Of a DNA stretch of 64,000 nucleotides, positions 55,639 through 64,000 are shown one piece after another (the stretch's first letter is position 1; each line of letters starts with the position of its first letter). The translations under genes were made by a program, and so were the position numbers. The DNA comes from Allobranchiibius sp. CTAmp26 (GTDB lineage Bacteria; Actinomycetota; Actinomycetes; Actinomycetales; Dermatophilaceae). The notes beneath the pieces were generated by a model, which did no database searches, was not told the DNA's origin, and saw nothing but the letters and a program-made list of their open reading frames with translations. The stretch lies in the NCBI RefSeq assembly GCF_017565405.1, contig NZ_JAGEKR010000006.1, positions 124,001 to 188,000 of the forward strand. Reading direction: 5' to 3'.

Positions 55639-56073
55639 ATGACCGAACAGCCGGCGTCCGGCGACACCACCGCACGCATCCCCGCAGCCGCGGCCGAGCC
55701 GGCCGATCCGGCCGCGTCGAACGAGGTGCGCCTGTCCAGCGTGGACCAGGCGACGATCGACGCGCTGCGTCCGGGAACGGCTCTTCTCATCTCTCAGCGC
55801 GGGCCCGGTTCGGGGGCGAGGTTCCTGCTCGACGCCGACGAGGTCAGTTCCGGGCGCCACCCGGACAGCGACATCTTCCTCGACGACGTCACCGTGTCGC
55901 GGCGGCACGCGATCTTCCGACGCACCGGCCAGGGGTACACGGTGCAGGACGTGGGGTCGCTCAACGGCACCTACGTGAACGGCCAGATCACCGACTCGGC
56001 ACCGCTGCAGACCGGCACGGAGGTCCAGATCGGCAAGTTCCGCCTGGTCTACTACGGTGCCGCCGGCTCCTGA
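55639..56073 (+). CDS. garA: FHA-domain metabolic switch protein GarA/OdhI-like
   Basis: 144 residues. A short N-terminal tail carries the Thr pair GDTTARI (Thr10, Thr11), the place where Ser/Thr kinases phosphorylate GarA/OdhI. The FHA domain follows, with SSGRHPDSDIFLDDVTVSRRHA and DVGSLNGTYVNG. In mycobacteria and corynebacteria the unphosphorylated form inhibits 2-oxoglutarate dehydrogenase and steers glutamate metabolism; this role is inferred by strong similarity and synteny. The 3' end overlaps the next gene by 17 bases. Confidence 0.95.
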   Translation: MTEQPASGDTTARIPAAAAEPADPAASNEVRLSSVDQATIDALRPGTALLISQRGPGSGARFLLDADEVSSGRHPDSDIFLDDVTVSRRHAIFRRTGQGYTVQDVGSLNGTYVNGQITDSAPLQTGTEVQIGKFRLVYYGAAGS

Positions 56074-56767
56074 GGGCGGCAGCCACACCGTCGGCGCCGT
56101 CCTCGCGCTGCTGCGGGAGGACTTTCCCGACCTGACGATCTCCAAGGTCCGCTTCCTGGACGCCGAGGGTCTGGTCAGTCCGGGGCGCTCGCCGTCGGGA
56201 TATCGCCGGTACAGCAACGCCGACCTCGATCGTCTGCGGTTCGTCCTCACCGCCCAGCGCGACCGCTTCTGGCCGTTGAAGGTCATCCGCGAGGCGCTCG
56301 ACGCCTACGACCGCGGGCTCCAACCGCCCCAGGGTCCCGACGCACGTCCCGTTGCGCCACCACCCGTCGGCGATCCCGCGCTGCGCGCGCCCGATGCCCC
56401 ACTCCGAGAAGAACGCGAGAAGCGCGCCGAGCCGCCCCTGCGACTGACCCTCGCCGAGGTGGCGCGCGGGTCAGGGCTGAACGAGGCGCAGGTGCGCGAT
56501 CTCGCCGGCTTCGGGCTGATCACTCCGGACGCCGGCTACTTCGACCGTCAGGCCCTGGTCGTCGCCCGCAGTGCGGCGGCGCTGATGGCTCGCGGTCTCG
56601 GGGCCCGGCATCTGCGTACCTTCCGGCTGGCCGCCGAACGAGAGGCCGCGATGGTCGCGCAGCTGCGTGGCCGAGGCGGCCGGGGCGCCGAGAGCGAGCA
56701 GGTCGTCGGCGAGTGTTTGGCGCTGCATCTCGCCCTCCTGCGGGCGCAGGTAGCGTTACACCCATGA
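56057..56767 (+). CDS. ftsR: MerR-family regulator, FtsR-like
   Basis: 236 residues. N-terminal MerR-type winged helix (TISKVRFLDAEGLVSPGRSPSGYRRYSNADLDRLRFV, in order), then a Pro/Arg-rich linker and a second helical domain (LTLAEVARGSGLNEAQVRDLAGFGLI) that resembles another MerR unit. By synteny it equals mycobacterial Rv1828 and corynebacterial FtsR, which regulates ftsZ; the assignment is by similarity. GTG start within garA. Coupled to the next gene by ATGA. Confidence 0.85.
   Translation: MPPAPEGGSHTVGAVLALLREDFPDLTISKVRFLDAEGLVSPGRSPSGYRRYSNADLDRLRFVLTAQRDRFWPLKVIREALDAYDRGLQPPQGPDARPVAPPPVGDPALRAPDAPLREEREKRAEPPLRLTLAEVARGSGLNEAQVRDLAGFGLITPDAGYFDRQALVVARSAAALMARGLGARHLRTFRLAAEREAAMVAQLRGRGGRGAESEQVVGECLALHLALLRAQVALHP
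56751..56756 (+). promoter_or_regulatory. -10 hexamer before the bifunctional nuclease gene
   Basis: TAGCGT ends seven bases before the ATG at 56764, a second possible start of transcription inside the ftsR-like coding end. Confidence 0.4.
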
Positions 56768-57294
56768 GACGGGTCGATGTCATGGGTGTGCGGGTCGAGA
56801 TGCCGACCAACAAGCCGATCGTCCTGCTGCGTGAGCGGGACGGCGAGCTCTATGTGCCGATCTGGATCGGCGCGCCGGAGGCGACCGCGATCGCGTACGC
56901 GCAGCAAGGGGTGGCGCCCCCGCGGCCGCTCACCCACGACCTGCTGGTCAACGTGCTGACCGAGCTCGGACACACCCTGGAACACGTGGTGGTCAGCCGG
57001 ATGGAGGACAGCGTCTTCTACGCCGAGCTCGTCGTCGACGGCGACACCACCATCAGCGCGCGATCCTCCGACGCGATCGCGATCGCGCTGCGGGCAGGGG
57101 TGTCGATCTACGTCGCGGACGAGATCTTCGACGAGGTCGGCGTCGCCGTGCCGGTCGAAGAGGACGACGAGGTCGAGAAATTCCGCGAATTCCTCGACAA
57201 CGTGTCGGCCGAGGACTTCGAGACGTCCGAGGGCGAAGGGCCCGGCGAGGCGCCGGATAAGGGGCCGGATGACACACCCTCATCCTCCACTTGA
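56764..57294 (+). CDS. Bifunctional nuclease domain protein (DUF151)
   Basis: 176 residues. The core MRRVDVMGVRVEMPTNKPIVLLRE, VPIWIGAPEATAIAYA and RPLTHDLLVNVL identifies the DUF151 domain, described as a nuclease in plants and conserved in actinobacteria (Rv1829-like). An acidic ~35-residue tail (Glu/Asp/Gly) ends the protein. The true biochemical activity in bacteria is unproven. Confidence 0.9.
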   Translation: MRRVDVMGVRVEMPTNKPIVLLRERDGELYVPIWIGAPEATAIAYAQQGVAPPRPLTHDLLVNVLTELGHTLEHVVVSRMEDSVFYAELVVDGDTTISARSSDAIAIALRAGVSIYVADEIFDEVGVAVPVEEDDEVEKFREFLDNVSAEDFETSEGEGPGEAPDKGPDDTPSSST

Positions 57295-57348
57295 GGGTTA
57301 CTGTTGCACGAACTGCCGCGACACGCCGAAATTAGTGATCGCCGGTCG

Positions 57349-57377
57349 TTGACCCCGCCTGCAGCGAGCCATACGTT
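57349..57377 (+). promoter_or_regulatory. Promoter of the second merR gene
   Basis: TTGACC (57349-57354), 17-base spacer, TACGTT (57372-57377). The leader of about 120 bases leads to GTG 57505 with CTGGAGG upstream. Confidence 0.6.
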
Positions 57378-57504
57378 GCGAGCACGGTTCAGGTGGTTCG
57401 CGGGCCCTCCGCAAAGCCATTCCGGCCGTAGAATGCAGGTACAGCAGCCCGTTCGTCGGGTTGCTCACGCGGGTCGGTAGGACCCCGGAAACTGGAGGTC
57501 GACC

Positions 57505-58110
57505 GTGGCTGCGACAGGCATGACAGGCGATGCTGCGTCGGGACTGCAGGACGGAACCCGCGGTGCGCAACCGCTGCAGGGCGCGCTGTTCGCGCACCCC
57601 GGCGAGGCGGCCGACACCGAGTCCGTCGGTTACCGCGGTCCGGCTGCCTGCAACGCGGCGGGTGTCACCTACCGGCAGCTGGACTACTGGGCCCGCACCG
57701 GTCTGCTCGAGCCGTCGGTACGCAACCCGTCGGGCTCCGGTCACCAGCGTCTCTACAGCTTCCGCGACATCCTCGTGCTCAAGGTCGTCAAGCGGCTCCT
57801 GGACACCGGGGTCTCCCTGCAGCAGATCCGGATCGCGGTCGGTGCCCTCCGGGCCCGTGGTGTGTCCGACCTCGCCGGGATCACCCTCATGTCCGACGGT
57901 GCGAGCGTCTACGAGTGCACCTCCGACGAGGAGGTCATCGACCTGATGCGCGGCGGGCAGGGCGTCTTCGGGATCGCGCTCGGCTCGGTCTGGCGTGAGG
58001 TCGAAGGCACCTTGAGCGAACTGCCGAGCGAGCGGCCCGAGGCGCAGGAGCCTGCCGTGCACCCCGGTGACGAGCTGCGCCAGCGTCGCCAGGCCCGCCA
58101 CGCCGGCTGA
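57505..58110 (+). CDS. MerR family transcriptional regulator (Rv1830-like)
   Basis: 201 residues. MerR winged helix with ACNAAGVTYRQLDYWARTGLLEPSVRNPSGSGHQRLYSFRDIL in order; dimer helix LLDTGVSLQQIRIAVGALR; C-terminal small domain (LAGITLMSDGASVYEC) that likely binds a ligand. By synteny the counterpart of Rv1830. Followed by the glycine riboswitch of gcvP, so it is probably the last gene of its transcript. Confidence 0.93.
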   Translation: MAATGMTGDAASGLQDGTRGAQPLQGALFAHPGEAADTESVGYRGPAACNAAGVTYRQLDYWARTGLLEPSVRNPSGSGHQRLYSFRDILVLKVVKRLLDTGVSLQQIRIAVGALRARGVSDLAGITLMSDGASVYECTSDEEVIDLMRGGQGVFGIALGSVWREVEGTLSELPSERPEAQEPAVHPGDELRQRRQARHAG

Positions 58111-58159
58111 TCCGGCCGTCGTACGACGCGGCGGGGAAGCGTAGTAATCTTGGGCACGC

Positions 58160-58330
58160 TCGCGACGCCGGCGGGAGAGAACTCGCACGATCCTGTGCGA
58201 GGACGCCGAAGGGGCAATTCTCCCCAGAACCTCTCAGGCTCCCGGACCGCCCGGTCGAGGCATCTCTGAAGGCACGTCCCCGCACGGTCGCAGTCTGGCC
58301 GGGGACCACCGACAGAAGGGGAGGCGACCG
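58160..58330 (+). promoter_or_regulatory. Glycine riboswitch upstream of gcvP
   Basis: Conserved aptamer elements in order: GGGAGAGA (58173-58180), a stem CTCGCAC/GTGCGAG (58182-58201), GACGCCGAAGGGGCAA (58202-58217), CTCTCAGG (58231-58238), then a second stem GTCCCCG/CGGGGAC (58276-58306) and CCGACAGAAGGGG. This matches the glycine aptamer, followed by gcvP. Glycine binding should switch on expression of the cleavage enzyme. Whether there is a second full aptamer is unclear. Confidence 0.9.
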
Positions 58331-58359
58331 AACGCCGCCTGCCCTCTGCGAGGAACGCC

Positions 58360-61254
<2,895 letters not shown>

Positions 61255-61265
61255 GCGGTCCGTGG

Positions 61266-61309
61266 TTGTCAGCGGATTCCTGGCGGATGCGCCAGGAATC
61301 CGCTGACAA
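61266..61309. terminator. 20-bp perfect hairpin between gcvP and aminotransferase
   Basis: TTGTCAGCGGATTCCTGGCG (61266-61285), loop GATG, and its exact complement (61290-61309). It sits between convergent genes and has no T tract. The stem begins with the same GTTGTC sequence as the hairpin at 14778. Confidence 0.8.
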
Positions 61310-61327
61310 TGGCGTGATGTACGCGCG

Positions 61328-62545
61328 TTACGCGCGGATCGTGCTGAGGTACCTACTGATCCGGCCGATCGCCTCGGTAAGCGTGTCGACGTCCGGCAGA
61401 GTGACCAGCCGGAAGTGATCCGGAGCGGCCCAGTTGAAGCCGGTGCCGTGGGTGACCAGGATCTTCTCGGCTCGTAGCAGGTCGATGACGAACGCCTGGT
61501 CGTCCTCGATCGGGTAGATCCCGGGATCCAACCGCGGGAAGCAGTAGAGCGCTCCCTCCGGCTTGACGCAGCTGACGCCGGGGATCTCGTTGAGCAGCCG
61601 CCACGCGAGCATCGACTGCTCGTAGAAGCGGCCGCCGGGCACGATCAGCTCGTCGATGGACTGGTATCCGCCGAGGGCGGTCTGGATGGCGTGCTGCGCG
61701 GGCACGTTGGCGCACATCCGCATGTTCGCCAGCAGCGTGAGACCTTCGAGGAAATCGGCTGCCAGATGTCGCGGCCCGGTGATGGCGAGCCACCCGGAGC
61801 GGTAGCCGCACACCCGGTAGGCCTTGGACAGCCCGCTGAAGGTCAGGCACAGCACGTCGTCGCCGGCGAACGTCGCGGCGTGGTGGTGCACCGCGTCGTC
61901 GAAGAGGATCTTCTCGTAGATCTCGTCGCACATCAGGACCAGTTCGTGGCGTCGGGCGATGTCCACGAACCCGCGGACGATCTCTTCGCTGTAGACCGCC
62001 CCGGTGGGGTTGTTGGGGTTGATGAGCACCAGCGCGTGCGTGTTCGGCGTGATCCGTGACTCGATGTCGGCCAGGTCGGGGTTCCAACCGTTGTCCTCGT
62101 CGCAGCGGTAGTGCACCGGCGTGCCTCCCGCCAGCGAGACCGCGCCGGTCCACAGCGGATAGTCCGGCGCCGGGATGAGGATCTCGTTGCCGTCGTCGAC
62201 GAATGCCTGCAGCACCAGAGAGATGAGCTCACTGACCCCGTTGCCGATGAAGATGTCGTCGACCTCGACGTTCGTCAGGCCCTTGCTCTGGTAGTAGTTC
62301 GCGACTGCCGTACGCGCGGAGAAGATGCCGCGGGAGTCGCTGTACCCCTGGCTCTTGTGCAGGTGGTGGACGACGTCGCGCTGGATCGCGTCAGGTGCTT
62401 CGAAGCCGAACGGGGCAGGGTTGCCGATGTTCAACTTGAGGATGTGGTGGCCCTCGGCCTCGAGGCGCTCGGCCTCGACGAGGATCGGTCCGCGCACGTC
62501 GTACCGGACATGCTGAAGCTTCGCCGACTGCTTGATCTCACGCAC
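61328..62545 (-). CDS. Alanine-type class I aminotransferase
   Basis: 405 residues. PLP Lys241 in SGLSKAYRVCGYRSGW, with NPNNPTGAVY and CDEIYEKILFDD. The sequence around REIKQSAKLQHVRYDVRGPI is the AlaA/AlaT (glutamate-pyruvate aminotransferase) type. It converts pyruvate plus glutamate to alanine plus 2-oxoglutarate. GTG 62545 is chosen because the conserved N-terminus starts there; GAGGCT lies seven bases upstream. Confidence 0.92.
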   Translation of the reverse strand: MREIKQSAKLQHVRYDVRGPILVEAERLEAEGHHILKLNIGNPAPFGFEAPDAIQRDVVHHLHKSQGYSDSRGIFSARTAVANYYQSKGLTNVEVDDIFIGNGVSELISLVLQAFVDDGNEILIPAPDYPLWTGAVSLAGGTPVHYRCDEDNGWNPDLADIESRITPNTHALVLINPNNPTGAVYSEEIVRGFVDIARRHELVLMCDEIYEKILFDDAVHHHAATFAGDDVLCLTFSGLSKAYRVCGYRSGWLAITGPRHLAADFLEGLTLLANMRMCANVPAQHAIQTALGGYQSIDELIVPGGRFYEQSMLAWRLLNEIPGVSCVKPEGALYCFPRLDPGIYPIEDDQAFVIDLLRAEKILVTHGTGFNWAAPDHFRLVTLPDVDTLTEAIGRISRYLSTIRA

Positions 62546-62609
62546 GGCGCACAGCCTCGCACAGGGGCAGCGCCCGGCACCGACGCCACGGCGGGTGCCC
62601 GGTGTGTCG

Positions 62610-64000
62610 TTACGCGACCGCGTCCTGCGCCGCGCCGCGGACCTCGATGTGCGACCCGCTCTCTGTCTTGCGGACCTCGACGTGGCTGCGGATCCGCGCC
62701 CGGAGTTCACCCACGTGACTGACGATGCCGACGCTACGGCCGCCGGCGCGCAGCCCGTCGAGCACCTCCATCACCTGGTCGAGGGTCTGGTCGTCGAGCG
62801 ACCCGAATCCCTCGTCGACGAAGAGCGTTCCGAGGGGGCGGCCGCCGGAATCGTGCAGGACGGCGTCCCCGAGTCCGAGTGCGAGGGCGAGCGATGCGGT
62901 GAACGCCTCGCCGCCGGAGAGGCTCGCGGTGTCGCGGGCACGACCGGTCCAGGCGTCGAGCACCCGCAGTCCGAGACCGCTGCGGGCGCCACCCCGGGCA
63001 AGCTGGTCGCTGTGCTCGAGGGTGAAGCGACCGTCCGACATGACCCGCAGGTGGTCGTTCGCCAGAGCTGTGACGAGCTCCAACCTGGCCGCCAGCACAT
63101 AGGACGTCAGGCGCATCCGCAGCACGTTGTCGCCGTGGCCCGCCGCCGTGTCGGCCAATGGACCGAGGACCGCCAGCTCCTCCCGGGCGGGCGCCGATGC
63201 CGCAAGCAGGTCGCGGACCGCAGCGCCGATGGTGTCCAGGTCGCGCACGGCGCGATCGGCCGTCGATACCGCCTGTGCCGTCGTGGCGCGCCGGTGCTCG
63301 GCTGCGTGCGCCATTTCCTCGAGGGCGACCACATCCGGTGCCGGGGACCTCTCGGCATCGGCGACGTGCGGCTGATCCAGCACGCCGACAGCGCGGTTGT
63401 AGGCGGCGCGCTCGGCGACCGCCGCCTCCTCGAGGTGCTCGAGGCGCGCGGCGGAGAGCATCGCGTCCTCGGCATGCGGAAGGTCCGGAAAACCCTGTGC
63501 GGCGAGGATCTCGGTGAGGTCGCCGGCCGCACGCCCATCGGCGGTCTGCGCCACCTGCAGCGCCCGATCCGCGTCTCGCAGTGCATCGCCGGCTCGCACG
63601 AGCTCCACGTGGCGGGCCAGCGGATCGTCGCGATCGACGGGGTCGCAGCAGCACTCCAGGGTGTGCCGCCCTCGGCGCTCGGCCACGCGTCGGCCGATGT
63701 CGGTGAGCCGCTCGCGAGCATCGGTCAGCCGGTCGGCCGCCGTCGTACGACGGGCGTCGGCGCGGGCGAGCTCCTCCCGGGCCAGGGACAGGGCAGCGGA
63801 CGCTTCGCCGAGCTGTTCGGTCAGGGTCCGGCGGTGGTCGCGGGTCGACGCCGCGCCGGCGGCAGCCCGCTCGGCCTGCGCCAACAACTCGTGCAGGGTC
63901 TCAGCGTCCGGGGCGGCATCCGTCTCGGTGCGCCCGGGCAACGCACTCAGCGCGAGCGTGTCGGCCGCGACACACTCCTCGTGGCGCCCACGAGCGGTCG
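62610..64000 (-). CDS. sbcC: SbcC-type exonuclease subunit, 3' (C-terminal) part
   Basis: The frame stays open to the right edge, so the N-terminus is missing. The visible ~463 residues are long coiled coil (Ala/Arg/Glu/Leu-rich) followed by the ATPase C-terminal lobe: ABC signature SLSGGEAFTASLALALGL, Walker B GTLFVDEGFGSLDDQ, and the H-loop His in GIVSHVGELRARI. This is the Rad50-like half of the SbcCD nuclease, which processes DNA ends and hairpins. sbcD is expected just beyond the edge. A Zn-hook CxxC is not evident in this part. Confidence 0.9.
   Translation of the reverse strand, partial: TARGRHEECVAADTLALSALPGRTETDAAPDAETLHELLAQAERAAAGAASTRDHRRTLTEQLGEASAALSLAREELARADARRTTAADRLTDARERLTDIGRRVAERRGRHTLECCCDPVDRDDPLARHVELVRAGDALRDADRALQVAQTADGRAAGDLTEILAAQGFPDLPHAEDAMLSAARLEHLEEAAVAERAAYNRAVGVLDQPHVADAERSPAPDVVALEEMAHAAEHRRATTAQAVSTADRAVRDLDTIGAAVRDLLAASAPAREELAVLGPLADTAAGHGDNVLRMRLTSYVLAARLELVTALANDHLRVMSDGRFTLEHSDQLARGGARSGLGLRVLDAWTGRARDTASLSGGEAFTASLALALGLGDAVLHDSGGRPLGTLFVDEGFGSLDDQTLDQVMEVLDGLRAGGRSVGIVSHVGELRARIRSHVEVRKTESGSHIEVRGAAQDAVA

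Noticed and set aside
58160-58330. Tandem glycine aptamer pair
   Set aside because: One aptamer is clear; the second stem and CCGACAGAAGGGG look like the closing part of the same element, so a full second aptamer is not claimed.
63617-63664. Zinc hook of SbcC
   Set aside because: ECCCDPVDRDDP contains adjacent Cys but not the CxxC hook pattern in the right context; the hook is more likely beyond the edge or absent.

Overview
High-GC Gram-positive chromosome segment, almost certainly an actinobacterium. The gene content and order fit the Micrococcales, plausibly the Dermacoccaceae/Intrasporangiaceae neighbourhood, but that family placement is inference. Supporting signs are frequent GTG starts, an SOS box of the GAAC-N4-GTTC type, a GarA-type FHA protein next to FtsR-like MerR regulators, and a glycine riboswitch before gcvP. 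Genes are tightly packed, with many ATGA/GTGA overlaps, and there is no gene-free stretch longer than about 300 bases. No prophage, insertion sequence or CRISPR array is visible.

Layout. 1-5.1 kb: MoxR/magnesium-chelatase-like ATPase (cut by the left edge), its VWA partner, pdxT and a YebC-family regulator. 5.2-14.8 kb: an SOS-controlled ruvC-ruvA-ruvB operon, then yajC-secD-secF-apt-relA and a GNAT acetyltransferase. 14.8-18.2 kb (minus strand): M18 aminopeptidase, DUF349 protein, lipoprotein cyclophilin. 18.3-24.9 kb: a glyoxalase-II-like hydrolase, hisS, a membrane protein, a SCO copper protein, a divergent marR/ClC pair and a XerD recombinase. 24.9-31.6 kb: the core run parA-scpA-scpB-rluB-tyrA-cmk-der, followed by tRNA-Pro(GGG) with a terminator.

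31.9-46.7 kb is the accessory part: a secreted repeat protein, a two-component system facing two small envelope genes, a CGNR regulator diverging from an alpha/beta hydrolase, an XRE regulator with an SDR, a lactonase-like hydrolase, an IolC-like aldolase, an APC permease, ApbE with a Ser/Thr-rich partner, an SRPBCC protein, a 51-bp tandem repeat and a wax-ester-synthase-like acyltransferase. 46.7-52.5 kb: photolyase, UDP-glucose dehydrogenase, and a YdeP-type molybdenum oxidoreductase with FdhD. 52.5-61.3 kb reproduces the mycobacterial Rv1822-Rv1832 order: CDP-alcohol phosphatidyltransferase, DUF881, small basic protein, DUF881, gcvH, garA, ftsR-like, bifunctional nuclease, merR, gcvP. The right edge holds an alanine-type aminotransferase and the C-terminal half of SbcC.

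Main non-gene observations: a recurring -10 hexamer placed exactly 6-7 bases before start codons, indicating widespread leaderless transcripts; a perfect SOS operator before ruvC; long T-less hairpins at convergent gene ends; a 19-bp direct repeat bracketing a low-complexity insert in SecD; a 21-codon coupled micro-ORF between scpB and rluB; and an ApbE flavin transferase whose operon partner looks like an FMN-binding protein lacking its FMN domain. Nothing here is clearly a new multi-gene defence or secretion system; the ApbE pair and the regulator-flanked accessory loci are the best leads.
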